A DNA stretch of 64,000 nucleotides from Streptococcus parasuis (GTDB lineage: Bacteria; Bacillota; Bacilli; Lactobacillales; Streptococcaceae). Positions 27,026-35,401 of the stretch are shown piece after piece. Numbering within the stretch: position 1 is the first letter of the stretch; every line of letters starts with the position of its first letter. A program made the translations under genes and the position numbers. The stretch spans positions 1,922,001-1,986,000 of the forward strand of contig NZ_AP024276.1 of the NCBI RefSeq assembly GCF_021654455.1, in the 5' to 3' direction. Below the pieces are notes generated by a model. The model made no database searches and was not told the origin of the DNA. It saw nothing but the letters and a program-made list of their open reading frames with translations.

Positions 27026-27739
27026 CTATAGTGAATGCTTTCTACGAGCAAAATCCACAAAGCGGAATTTATCTATTTTATGTTTGCTTTCAGTATATTG
27101 AAATTGTTGTGTATCACCTAGAAAAACTCTTGATTTTATCAATACCAAGTAATCATCTTGAGTCTTCATCAATTCACGTTCTTCCCAACTGGTTGGTTCA
27201 ACCGTAATTTCTTTTTGAGCATAAGATATATCCAATTTTAGTTCTTTTTCTAAATATTGATAAATGGAACCTTTTGCGATTTCTTTATCCATCTTCGGAA
27301 CAATATCTGAAGAGAGATAATCCGTATCAACTACTGAAACCTTTCCATCTATGGACCTTGTACGTACAATTTTCCATACTTTACTAAATGGTTCAAATCC
27401 TGTTAACTGAGATAAATTACTATTTACTGTAATGAGCTCCAAATCAACAACCGCTGTATCTGACTGCAACTGCAAAGCATCCGTCAATTCTTGATACGAA
27501 GTTAAGCCAGAAATAGGAAAATTCAATAATTCCTGTTTTAAAACTAGAGAACCTCTTCCTTGAACTTTTTGAATCATTCCGCGTTCTGTCAGAATAGCCA
27601 GTGCTTTTCGAACAGTATCTCGGCTAACTTGATACATTTCTTGCAATTGTTGTTCAGTTGGTAAAGAAGTCTCAGCAGGATAGACATTTGTTCGTATTTT
27701 CTCTTTTAAATCATTATATATTTCTTGATATTTTTTCAT
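27026..27739 (-). CDS. treR: Trehalose operon repressor, GntR/HutC family
   Basis: 237 residues. An N-terminal winged helix (YQEIYNDLKEKIRTNVYPAE, LPTEQQLQEMYQVSRDTVRK, AILTERGMIQKVQGRGSLVL) precedes a UTRA ligand domain (about 90-232). TreR binds trehalose-6-phosphate, which releases it from DNA. It is divergent from treB and treC and a matching palindrome lies in the shared region at 27862-27881. Confidence 0.93.
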   Translation of the reverse strand: MKKYQEIYNDLKEKIRTNVYPAETSLPTEQQLQEMYQVSRDTVRKALAILTERGMIQKVQGRGSLVLKQELLNFPISGLTSYQELTDALQLQSDTAVVDLELITVNSNLSQLTGFEPFSKVWKIVRTRSIDGKVSVVDTDYLSSDIVPKMDKEIAKGSIYQYLEKELKLDISYAQKEITVEPTSWEERELMKTQDDYLVLIKSRVFLGDTQQFQYTESKHKIDKFRFVDFARRKHSL

Positions 27740-27812
27740 TTTATTACTCCAACATTAGTCTGTTTTTTATCATACAACTAGAATATTATAACAAATTTTT
27801 AAAAAAAATGAG

Positions 27813-27826
27813 TAAAAACGCTTGCA
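27813..27826 (+). promoter_or_regulatory. CRE (CcpA) site over the treB -35
   Basis: TAAAAACGCTTGCA matches TGWAARCGYTWNCW with one mismatch. The end overlaps the -35 TTGCAT, so CcpA would block polymerase when a preferred sugar is present. Confidence 0.65.
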
Positions 27827-27850
27827 TTATTTTATGAAATCGTATACAAT
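27822..27850 (+). promoter_or_regulatory. Promoter of treBC
   Basis: TTGCAT (27822-27827), 17-base spacer, TACAAT (27845-27850), about 115 bases before the treB ATG. Confidence 0.7.
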
Positions 27851-27861
27851 GTTTTTGAAAT

Positions 27862-27881
27862 ATATTTGTCCGTACAAATAT
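27862..27881. promoter_or_regulatory. TreR operator
   Basis: ATATTTGT and ACAAATAT are perfect 8-base arms around CCGT. The TTGTNCGNACAA-like core matches TreR sites of Firmicutes, and it sits just past the -10. Confidence 0.75.
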
Positions 27882-27969
27882 TGTAAGTTTATATAAATAA
27901 TTTATCCAATTATTTATATATTGGAAAAATTTAGGTGGTGGCAGATTTTGCCACTGAGGAGGAAAAATA

Positions 27970-29970
27970 ATGGGAAAATATCAACATGAAGCCCAGGAAC
28001 TCTTGAAAGCCATAGGCGGAAAAGAAAATGTCACCGCAGTAACACACTGTGCAACTCGTATGCGTTTTGTTTTAGCTGATGAAAACAAAGCAGATGTTAA
28101 AACAATTGAAAACATTCCTACCGTAAAAGGTACATTTACAAACGCAGGTCAATTCCAAGTTATCATTGGTAACGATGTGCCGGTTTTCTATAATGACTTC
28201 ACCGCCGTATCTGGTATTGAAGGTGTATCTAAAGAAGCCGCTAAAGCAGCTGCTAAGAGTAATCAAAATGCCATTCAACGTGTCATGACGATGTTAGCTG
28301 AAATTTTCACACCGATTATTCCAGCTATTATCGTAGGTGGTCTTATCCTTGGTTTCCGTAATGTTTTAGAAGCAGTTGGTATGCCTTGGTTAGGACAGCA
28401 GGTTGTTGATGGGGTCAAAGTATTTGATGCTGATGGGAACCCTGTTTGGAACACAATTACTATGGTATCTCCATTCTGGAACGGTGTTAACCATTTCTTA
28501 TGGTTACCTGGTGAGGCAATCTTCCACTTCCTACCTGTAGGAATTACTTGGTCTGTTTCTCGTAAAATGGGAACAACTCAAATTCTCGGTATTGTACTTG
28601 GTATCTGTTTGGTTTCTCCTCAATTACTGAATGCTTACGCTGTTCCAGGTACAGATGCAGCAACTATTGCTAGTGATTGGGTATGGAATTTTGGTAGTTT
28701 CACGATCAATCGTATCGGTTACCAAGCTCAAGTTATTCCAGCCTTACTTGCAGGTCTATCACTCTCTTATCTAGAAATTTTCTGGCGTAAACGCATTCCA
28801 GAAGTTGTATCAATGATTTTTGTTCCATTTCTTTCATTGATACCTGCTATTATTCTAGCTCATACAATCCTTGGCCCTCTTGGTTGGACACTTGGTCAAG
28901 CCTTATCAACTGTTGTTTTAGCTGGTTTAACTGGTCCATTTAAAGCTATATTTGGTGCAATCTTTGGTGCACTTTACGCTCCGTTTGTTATTACTGGACT
29001 GCACCATATGACAAATGCTATTGATACTCAATTGATAGCTGATGCTGGGGGAACTGGCTTATGGCCAATGATTGCCCTTTCTAACATTGCACAAGGTTCT
29101 GCTGTGTTAGCATATTATTTCATGAACCGACACAATGAAAAAGAAGCACAAATTTCACTTCCTGCAGCTATTTCTGCCTACCTCGGTGTAACTGAACCTG
29201 CTCTCTTTGGTGTAAACGTTAAATATGTATATCCATTCGTGGCTGGTTTGATTGGTTCTGGTTTAGCAGGTCTCATTTCAACTTCGTTGAATATCACTGC
29301 CAACGCAATTGGTGTCGGTGGACTTCCAGGTATTTTGGCTATTAAAGCACAATACTGGTTACCATTTACTTTTGCGATGGCTGTTGCGATTGCTGTTCCA
29401 TTTGTATTAACATTCTTCTTCCGCAAAGCAGGCATTTTGACAAAAGCAGAAGACGAAAAACTGCAAGCTGCACAAGAAGTTGGTTCTGCTCCTTTGACTG
29501 TTGCTGAAACACCTATCCAGCTTATTAGTCCACTAACTGGTGAAGCAAGAGACTTATCACAAGCTACTGATCCGGTATTTTCATCTGGTGTGATGGGAAA
29601 AGGAATTGTAATTGACCCGAGTGAAGGCAAGCTTTTCGCTCCTATAGACGGGGAGGTCTCTGTACTCTTCCCAACTTTCCACGCGATTGGTATTACAACT
29701 TCAACTGGTGTTGAACTGCTGATGCACATCGGTATGGATACTGTTGGTTTAGAGGGAAAAGGCTTTACAGCCCATGTCAAACAAGGTGACAAAGTAAAAG
29801 CTGGCGACCTTCTAATTGATTTCGACATCGCAGTCATCAAAGCTGCTGGTCTAGTCGCTGAAACACCTATCATTGTGACAAATCAAACTGACTTTGACAC
29901 ACAAGTTATCGGAAATCTTCCTCGTACAATCACACAAGGCGAGACCATTCTGACAATTACAAATAATTAA
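27970..29970 (+). CDS. treB: PTS trehalose-specific enzyme IIBCA
   Basis: 666 residues. EIIB first, with phospho-Cys in AVTHCATRMRFVLAD; EIIC in the middle (about ten membrane segments, FVITGLHHMTNAIDTQLI); EIIA last with phospho-His in TGVELLMHIGMDTVGLEGKG. It imports trehalose as trehalose-6-phosphate. A GAGGAGG ribosome site lies before the ATG. It is followed by treC, which hydrolyses the product. Unlike E. coli TreB the EIIA domain is fused, as in other streptococci. Confidence 0.95.
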   Translation: MGKYQHEAQELLKAIGGKENVTAVTHCATRMRFVLADENKADVKTIENIPTVKGTFTNAGQFQVIIGNDVPVFYNDFTAVSGIEGVSKEAAKAAAKSNQNAIQRVMTMLAEIFTPIIPAIIVGGLILGFRNVLEAVGMPWLGQQVVDGVKVFDADGNPVWNTITMVSPFWNGVNHFLWLPGEAIFHFLPVGITWSVSRKMGTTQILGIVLGICLVSPQLLNAYAVPGTDAATIASDWVWNFGSFTINRIGYQAQVIPALLAGLSLSYLEIFWRKRIPEVVSMIFVPFLSLIPAIILAHTILGPLGWTLGQALSTVVLAGLTGPFKAIFGAIFGALYAPFVITGLHHMTNAIDTQLIADAGGTGLWPMIALSNIAQGSAVLAYYFMNRHNEKEAQISLPAAISAYLGVTEPALFGVNVKYVYPFVAGLIGSGLAGLISTSLNITANAIGVGGLPGILAIKAQYWLPFTFAMAVAIAVPFVLTFFFRKAGILTKAEDEKLQAAQEVGSAPLTVAETPIQLISPLTGEARDLSQATDPVFSSGVMGKGIVIDPSEGKLFAPIDGEVSVLFPTFHAIGITTSTGVELLMHIGMDTVGLEGKGFTAHVKQGDKVKAGDLLIDFDIAVIKAAGLVAETPIIVTNQTDFDTQVIGNLPRTITQGETILTITNN

Positions 29971-30048
29971 TCTTCTAGGAGGGCGCAAGATAGCTTGCAC
30001 CTCCTATCATTGCTTATCAACCAAGAAAAACAAGAAAGAGAGAGCGAA

Positions 30049-31674
30049 ATGACAATAGACAAGCGTAAAGTAGTTTATCAAATCTACCCAAAATCTTACA
30101 AGGACACAACTGGAAATGGTCTCGGAGATCTACGGGGGATTATCGAAAAACTTCCTTATCTAAAAGAGCTAGGCATTGACATGATTTGGCTCAACCCTTT
30201 CTATCCAAGTCCACAACGAGATAACGGCTATGATATATCAGACTATACCGCAGTAAACCCTGATTTTGGTACAATGGAGGACTTTGAAGAGATGGTAGCC
30301 GTTGGTCAGGAATTAGGTATTGAATTCATGCTGGATATGGTCCTTAACCACTGCTCAACAGACCACGAATGGTTCCAAAAAGCCTTGGCTGGCGACAAAT
30401 ATTACCAGGACTTCTTTATCTTGAGAGACCAACCCACTGACTGGGTTTCTAAGTTTGGTGGAAATGCCTGGGCTCCTTTCGGAGACACTGGAAAATACTA
30501 TCTGCACCTTTTTGACGTCACCCAAGCGGACCTCAACTGGCGGAATCCCCATGTCCGTGAAGAACTCTTTAAGGTGGTCAATTTCTGGAAAGACAAAGGC
30601 GTTAAAGGATTCCGATTCGATGTCATTAACCTGATTGGTAAAGACGAAGTCTTAGAAGACTGTCCTATTAATGATGGAAAACCAGCCTACACAGACCGGC
30701 CCATCACCCACGACTATCTCAAAATGATGAACAATGCAACCTTTGGTAGTGAAGAAGGGTTTATGACAGTCGGTGAAATGTCAGCGACTACCATTGACAA
30801 CTGTATATTATATACAGCACCTGAGCGTGAAGAGTTGTCCATGGCCTTCAACTTCCACCACCTGAAAGTGGATTACAAAGATGGTCAAAAGTGGACTATT
30901 ATGGACTTTGACTTTGAGGAACTCAAACGACTCTTCCACACATGGGGAGAGGAAATGTCTATCGGAAATGGTTGGAATGCTCTTTTCTATAACAATCATG
31001 ATCAACCACGCGCCCTCAATCGCTTTGTGGATGTGGAGAATTTCAGAAACGAAGGAGCGACCATGCTGGCAGCCTCTATTCACCTTTCACGTGGCACTCC
31101 TTACATCTACATGGGCGAGGAAATCGGTATGATTGACCCAGACTACGACAGTATGGATGACTATGTGGACGTGGAGTCTATCAATGCCTACCAAATGCTA
31201 TTAGATCAAGGAAATAGCACCGAACAAGCCTTTAAGATAATTCAAGCAAAATCGCGTGACAATTCACGTACACCAATGCAGTGGGATTCGAGCGACAACG
31301 CTGGATTCTCAACAGCTACGCCTTGGCTAAAGGCTGGAAAATCTTTCCCAACAATTAACGTTGAAAATGAGAAAACTGGCCCAATCTTCACATTCTATCA
31401 AGAATTGATTCGACTACGAAAAAAACTCCCTATCATTTCTGAAGGTGATTATCGAGCCACCTATCAAGAAAGCGATAAGGTTTATGCCTTTGAGCGTTTG
31501 CGAAACGGCGAAAAATTACTTGTCCTAAATAATTTCTTCGCAGAAGAAGTTAATATAGATCTTACTGATGAATATGCTCAGGGGCAAGTCCTCATCAGCA
31601 ACTATCCTGACAACAAACTAGGCAAAAAAATCATTCTCAAACCTTACCAAGCATTGGCGATTTTGGTCAACTAA
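30049..31674 (+). CDS. treC: Alpha,alpha-phosphotrehalase (GH13)
   Basis: 541 residues. It cleaves trehalose-6-phosphate to glucose and glucose-6-phosphate. GH13 regions visible: MVLNHCSTDHEWF, nucleophile Asp in GFRFDVINLIGKDE, acid/base Glu in TVGEMSATT, and NNHDQPRALNR. Start chosen at 30049, where MTIDKRKVVYQIYPKSYKD matches the family; the frame opens at 29995 without a good site. It is 78 bases downstream of treB. A terminator follows at once, and an IS element is inserted right after it. Confidence 0.95.
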   Translation: MTIDKRKVVYQIYPKSYKDTTGNGLGDLRGIIEKLPYLKELGIDMIWLNPFYPSPQRDNGYDISDYTAVNPDFGTMEDFEEMVAVGQELGIEFMLDMVLNHCSTDHEWFQKALAGDKYYQDFFILRDQPTDWVSKFGGNAWAPFGDTGKYYLHLFDVTQADLNWRNPHVREELFKVVNFWKDKGVKGFRFDVINLIGKDEVLEDCPINDGKPAYTDRPITHDYLKMMNNATFGSEEGFMTVGEMSATTIDNCILYTAPEREELSMAFNFHHLKVDYKDGQKWTIMDFDFEELKRLFHTWGEEMSIGNGWNALFYNNHDQPRALNRFVDVENFRNEGATMLAASIHLSRGTPYIYMGEEIGMIDPDYDSMDDYVDVESINAYQMLLDQGNSTEQAFKIIQAKSRDNSRTPMQWDSSDNAGFSTATPWLKAGKSFPTINVENEKTGPIFTFYQELIRLRKKLPIISEGDYRATYQESDKVYAFERLRNGEKLLVLNNFFAEEVNIDLTDEYAQGQVLISNYPDNKLGKKIILKPYQALAILVN

Positions 31675-31677
31675 TTA

Positions 31678-31703
31678 TGAAAAGAGGAGCGAGCTCCTCT
31701 TTT
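31678..31703. terminator. treC terminator hairpin (left copy of a 26-bp duplication)
   Basis: Palindrome GAAAAGAGGAGC-GA-GCTCCTCTTTTC-like, directly after the treC stop. The same 26 bases recur at 33252-33277 on the other side of the IS, in the same orientation. Confidence 0.8.
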
Positions 31704-33251
31704 CAGATTGAAGACAAAGTCGTTAGAATTGTATTTCTAACGGCTTTTTCATATGTAAAGTAGTATAATAGAGATAGGAATACTAGCTAATAAACAGCGG
31801 GAGAATCGCTATGTTACACAAAGAAAATCCAGACTACAATCGCGGTCAATTTGGTTTCTACAGTTTAGATGACCTTGTTTCTCAAGATCATCTCCTTCGT
31901 CAAATAGAGGAAGCTATTGACTTCTCCTTTATCTATGACTTAGTCGCAGATAGCTATAGCGATGATACAGGGCGTCCTAGTCTTGACCCTATTCTGCTCA
32001 TTAAAATTCCAATCCTTCAGTGTCTCTTCGGCATTCGTTCCATGCGTCAAACCATTAAGGAAATCGAAGTCAACACTGCCTACCGTTGGTTTCTTGGTCT
32101 TCGACTGGATGATAAGGTGCCTCATTTCACTACCTACGGAAAGAACTATGTCCGTCGTTTTCAAGATAGACAAGTTATTGAAGGCATTTTCACCCATATC
32201 TTAGGTCTCTGCGTCAATGCAGGCTTCATAGATCCAACAGAAATTTTCATTGACGGTACCCATATCAAGGCTGCGGCGAATAATCGTAAATTCATCAATC
32301 GTGAAATTGAAAAGCAAGCCAAGTTTATGAGTGACCAGCTAGAGATTGAAATTAACAGGGATAGAGAAAAGCATGCAAAAAAGCCGCTAGGGCCCGCAAA
32401 AGAGGAGGGACCCATCGCTAAGAAAATTTCTACAACTGACCCTGAAAGTGGCTGGTTTCATAAAGGGGACCATAAGGAAGTATTTGCTTATACAGCTCAG
32501 GTTGCTTGTGACAAGCATGGTTGGGCTCTGGCTTATAGCGTGGAGGCTGGCAATGTCCATGACAGCCAGGCCTTTCCTGTACTCTTCGCTAAACTCCAAC
32601 CCTTTCAGCCTAGCTTTCTCGTTGCCGATTCTGGCTATAAGACCCCAAGTATCGCTCGCTTCCTCCTAGAACAAGAGATTACTCCAGTCTTTCCGTATAC
32701 ACGACCGAAAGGAAAGAAAGGGAAACTACGCTCGAAGGATTTTGTCTATGATGAATACTATGACTGTTATATCTGTCCTGAGAATCAGGTCTTAACCTAT
32801 CGCACTACAACCAGAGAAGGTTATCGGGAATATAAGAGTGACTCAGCTATCTGTGCTACTTGTCCACTTCTATCAATTTGTACAGAAAGCAAGAACAAGC
32901 AGAAAGTGGTAACTCGACACATTTGGAAAGAGGCTTTAGAAAGCTGTGAAGAGATTCGGCACAGGAAAGGTATGAAGGAGCTCTACCAGAAGCGGAAAGA
33001 AACCATTGAACGCCTCTTTGGGACAGCCAAAGAGTACCACAATCTTCGTTACACAAGAGAGAAAGGCAAGTCCAAAATGGAAGATAAGGTTGGACTGACT
33101 TTGGCGTGTTTAAATCTCAAGAAATTGGTAAAAATGAGGGCAGGGAAGCCTTTTTATATTGTACAAATAGCCACGATTCTGGCAAAAAGACTGACTATCA
33201 GACCAATAAACAGAAAAAGACAAACATCAGTCGAGATGTTTGTCTTCATTC
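31704..33251 (+). mobile_element. IS1182-family insertion sequence, about 1.55 kb
   Basis: Bounded by inverted ends CAGATTGAAGACAAA (left) and its near-match at right (reverse strand CAGAATGAAGACAAA), and flanked by 26-base direct copies of the treC terminator hairpin. It holds one full-length transposase and a short internal terminator near its left end. Family assignment is from the transposase. The exact boundaries depend on whether the hairpins are counted as target or as element ends. Confidence 0.75.
31721..31742 (+). terminator. Internal terminator at the IS left end
   Basis: Stem CGTTAGAA / TTCTAACG with a 6-base loop followed by GGCTTTTTC, upstream of the transposase promoter (TATAAT at 31764-31769). 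It would shield the transposase from treC read-through. Confidence 0.6.
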
Positions 33252-33289
33252 TGAAAAGAGGAGCGAGCTCCTCTTTTGTGATACAATGA
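31811..33289 (+). CDS. IS1182 family transposase
   Basis: 492 residues. The N-terminal domain (LIKIPILQCLFGIRSMRQTI) and DDE residues are visible in EIFIDGTHIKAAANNRK, FLVADSGYKTPSIARFL and KETIERLFGTAKEYHNLRYT, with Cys residues YICPENQ and CATCPLLSIC of the zinc-ribbon-like insert between. No frameshift, so it looks active. The final residues KRGASSSFVIQ are read through the right-hand terminator hairpin and the stop lies about 12 bases beyond it, outside the element as bounded by the inverted ends. Confidence 0.9.
   Translation: MLHKENPDYNRGQFGFYSLDDLVSQDHLLRQIEEAIDFSFIYDLVADSYSDDTGRPSLDPILLIKIPILQCLFGIRSMRQTIKEIEVNTAYRWFLGLRLDDKVPHFTTYGKNYVRRFQDRQVIEGIFTHILGLCVNAGFIDPTEIFIDGTHIKAAANNRKFINREIEKQAKFMSDQLEIEINRDREKHAKKPLGPAKEEGPIAKKISTTDPESGWFHKGDHKEVFAYTAQVACDKHGWALAYSVEAGNVHDSQAFPVLFAKLQPFQPSFLVADSGYKTPSIARFLLEQEITPVFPYTRPKGKKGKLRSKDFVYDEYYDCYICPENQVLTYRTTTREGYREYKSDSAICATCPLLSICTESKNKQKVVTRHIWKEALESCEEIRHRKGMKELYQKRKETIERLFGTAKEYHNLRYTREKGKSKMEDKVGLTLACLNLKKLVKMRAGKPFYIVQIATILAKRLTIRPINRKRQTSVEMFVFILKRGASSSFVIQ
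33252..33277. repeat. Right copy of the duplicated treC terminator hairpin
   Basis: Identical over 26 bases to 31678-31703 and in direct orientation. It flanks the IS and could be a target duplication of the whole terminator. Confidence 0.75.
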
Positions 33290-33312
33290 AACAAAAAAGA
33301 AAAGGAAAAAAC

Positions 33313-33675
33313 ATGCTCCAAGAATTTTTGAACAAGGTAAAGAATCCTGTCCTGAAGGATAAACTGGCAACAATCTTCACTCAAATCCAGCAGGAATTTC
33401 CAACACTAACCACAGAAATCAAATGGAACCAGCCCATGTTTATTATGGATGGAACCTTCATCATTGGTTTCTCTGCTGCCAAGTCTCATATTTCCATCGC
33501 ACCTGAAACGGTCACTATGGAAACCTTTGCCCAGGACATTCAGGAAGCGGGCTACGAGGCGACTTCCAACCTCTTCAAAATCAAGGAAGATCAAGAGGTC
33601 AACTGGGACCTACTCCACAATATTATCGCCTTTAATATGGAGGAAAAGAAAGGTTATGACAAGTTTTGGAGATAG
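33313..33675 (+). CDS. DUF1801 / iron-chaperone-like (YdhG) protein
   Basis: 120 residues. It starts MLQEFLNKVKNPVLKDKLAT and contains TTEIKWNQPMFIMDGTFIIG and ISIAPETVTMETFAQDIQEA, the DUF1801 (YdhG/frataxin-like fold) pattern. AAAGGAAAA lies just upstream of the ATG at 33313; the frame open back to 33106 only overlaps the transposase. The function in streptococci is unproven; Bacillus relatives bind iron. Before the IS arrived it lay directly downstream of treC. Confidence 0.75.
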   Translation: MLQEFLNKVKNPVLKDKLATIFTQIQQEFPTLTTEIKWNQPMFIMDGTFIIGFSAAKSHISIAPETVTMETFAQDIQEAGYEATSNLFKIKEDQEVNWDLLHNIIAFNMEEKKGYDKFWR

Positions 33676-33743
33676 GATTGTTTTCTGCAAAAAAATATAA
33701 AACCAACTTTTCTTGAAAGTATTAATCTAATTACTTATATTCA

Positions 33744-33774
33744 AAAAGCCAAGCTCGCTTTGAGTTTGGCTTTT
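33744..33774. terminator. Bidirectional terminator
   Basis: Stem AAAAGCCAAGCTC / GAGTTTGGCTTTT (one wobble) with a 5-base loop, between convergent genes. Confidence 0.8.
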
Positions 33775-33786
33775 GCTATTGCAATT

Positions 33787-35025
33787 TTACTGATTAAAGG
33801 ACACATGAACATGATCGTAGTGGTTTTCAGTAACACTACCACGGTCTGGCATTAAGTTCCAAGTGTATGCTGGTCCATAAATACTATCAAAAGGTGCGTA
33901 GAAACGTTGTTTCCAAATAATGTAGCTGATATTTTTGGATGAAATATTGGCTACTGCATAGGCAGCGACCTGATCACCCAAAGCCGAACTTTGAGGAACC
34001 ATAAAGTCAATTGCCAATCCTTTACCATGATCCCCTGTGTCACCCGCACGGTAACCTGAAAATGACGTGATCCCAAAGGCATTAGCTACCTCAGCTCGGA
34101 ATGCTGCAACCTGAGGTTGGAGTCCAACATCATATGAACTAGTACTTGATGAAATTGTTGAAACCGTAGCAACTGTTGTTGCAGTTGACGCGGCTGGTAT
34201 AGGAGTCACAGGGGCTGCCTCTACAGAGTTCACCTCTGCGATCGGTGCTTCCTCTACTGGGGTTTCTGCTGGAACTTCTGTGACTAGTGCTTCCTCTACT
34301 GGGGTTTCTGCTGGAACTTCTGTGACTGGCGCTTCCTCTACTGGAGTTTCTGCCGGAACTTCTGTGACTGGCGCTTCCTCTACTGGAGTTTCAACTGAGA
34401 CTTCTGTAACTTGAACTTCTTCTACCAGGGTTTCTTCCAATGGCGTTTCTGCAGGGACTTCTGTGACTGGTGCTTCCTCTACTGGAGTTTCAACTGAGAC
34501 TTCTGTAACTGAAGCTGATGAACTAGGCGCATCCGTTGACTCCAGAGGGATAACTGTATCATCTACTGTAATTTCATTAGCCGCAATATCGACTGTTGCT
34601 TGCACAGTATTTTCAGCGGCTTCTTCTTGTACAGGTGCTTGAATTTCAATTTGCGTTACTTGATGATTTTGATCAACCGTAGTAGTCAAAACTGTATCAG
34701 GGAAAATCAAATTCACATCTGCAATTTGGTTAATCTGAGCTAAAATATCCAAATCAATATTCATAGCCTCGGCAATCGCACTTAAGGTATCACCATACTT
34801 TACAGTATAGGTTAATTTTCCACCTTTATCTTCGATTTCTTGGCTAATCTCACTTACACTACGGGGAGTCCAATCCAATGCAAAAACATTTGGAGCAGTA
34901 ATCCCAGTAGCAAATAATGAAAGGGCCAATGATGATGTGTAAAGCACCTTCTTATTGGCTTTCATAACAGGTGTTTTTCTCTTGCGGCGCATATATTGTG
35001 ATTTTGATAACTTCTTACGTTTCAT
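33787..35025 (-). CDS. Secreted LysM protein with Glu-Thr-Pro repeats and a metallopeptidase-like C-terminal domain
   Basis: 412 residues. A basic N-terminus and a signal-like segment (LYTSSLALSLFATGITAPNV, about 28-47), one LysM (LTYTVKYGDTLSAIAEAMNI, about 71-116), a linker of six 14-residue repeats of the form VTEVPAETPVEEAP (173-261), and a C-terminal domain (about 298-412). That domain has GDHGKGLAIDFMV and HYDHVHVSF, an H..D..HxH pattern like VanY/M15 or ARB-type peptidoglycan enzymes. Cell-wall binding is secure; enzyme activity is inferred. GAAAAGGAATG lies upstream of the ATG. Confidence 0.8.
   Translation of the reverse strand: MKRKKLSKSQYMRRKRKTPVMKANKKVLYTSSLALSLFATGITAPNVFALDWTPRSVSEISQEIEDKGGKLTYTVKYGDTLSAIAEAMNIDLDILAQINQIADVNLIFPDTVLTTTVDQNHQVTQIEIQAPVQEEAAENTVQATVDIAANEITVDDTVIPLESTDAPSSSASVTEVSVETPVEEAPVTEVPAETPLEETLVEEVQVTEVSVETPVEEAPVTEVPAETPVEEAPVTEVPAETPVEEALVTEVPAETPVEEAPIAEVNSVEAAPVTPIPAASTATTVATVSTISSSTSSYDVGLQPQVAAFRAEVANAFGITSFSGYRAGDTGDHGKGLAIDFMVPQSSALGDQVAAYAVANISSKNISYIIWKQRFYAPFDSIYGPAYTWNLMPDRGSVTENHYDHVHVSFNQ
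34243..34509 (-). repeat. 42-nt in-frame tandem repeat array (VNTR) in the LysM gene
   Basis: Six copies of a 42-base unit coding VTEV(S/P)(V/A)ETP(V/L)EE(A/T)(P/L), with one 5-residue spacer after the second. Copies are close in DNA as well as protein, so slippage could change their number between strains. Confidence 0.8.
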
Positions 35026-35401
35026 TTTTCATTCCTTTTCCAATTTAATGGTTCCATCTTATCTAAATCAAAACTAAAAAACAAGATTCAAACCAGTCTT
35101 TTAACAAAATGTTTTCACTCTGTAATCTTGGAACAGATTCTGTCATGAAATTGTCACATGAACTTAAGAAACGAAGAGATTTTGGAATAAGGACTGAACT
35201 CGCCCAGACCATGAGTGTTCCTTCACTTCCTAGTATCAAGGTCCGAACTTTCTCTGGTCACATGTAAATTTCAAGGTGATTAGCTAAAATAATTTCCCTA
35301 AAGCTGTTTAATTCTCCCAGACTAGTAAAGCTAATCAACCACTGCACTGAAATGTTGATCCCAAGTCTGACTAGTAGCCTGTGCTTGAGCCTATGCAAAA
35401 A
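35026..35401. other. Intergenic region between the LysM gene and the alkaline phosphatase gene
   Basis: Contains the LysM gene promoter (reverse strand TTGTTT, 17 bases, TAAGAT near 35055-35083). The rest, about 35160-35400, has no clear gene. On the reverse strand it reads AQAQATSQTWDQHFSAVVD and, after a frame change, WLISFTSLGELNSFREIILA, which looks like decayed coding sequence but matches no family I recognise. Confidence 0.4.

Noticed and set aside
29178-29873. Long reverse-strand frame (231 codons) under treB
   Set aside because: It lies wholly antisense to the EIICA coding part, has odd Ala/Pro/Ser composition and no ribosome site; typical shadow of a biased gene.
34243-34509. Regular repeats that could be taken for a CRISPR array
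   Set aside because: The 42-base units are contiguous, in frame and without unique spacers; they code a protein linker.
35141-35157. TGTCAT-N5-TGTCAC as a WalR site for the LysM gene
   Set aside because: The consensus needs A or T at the fourth position; both halves have C, and the site is far from the likely -35.
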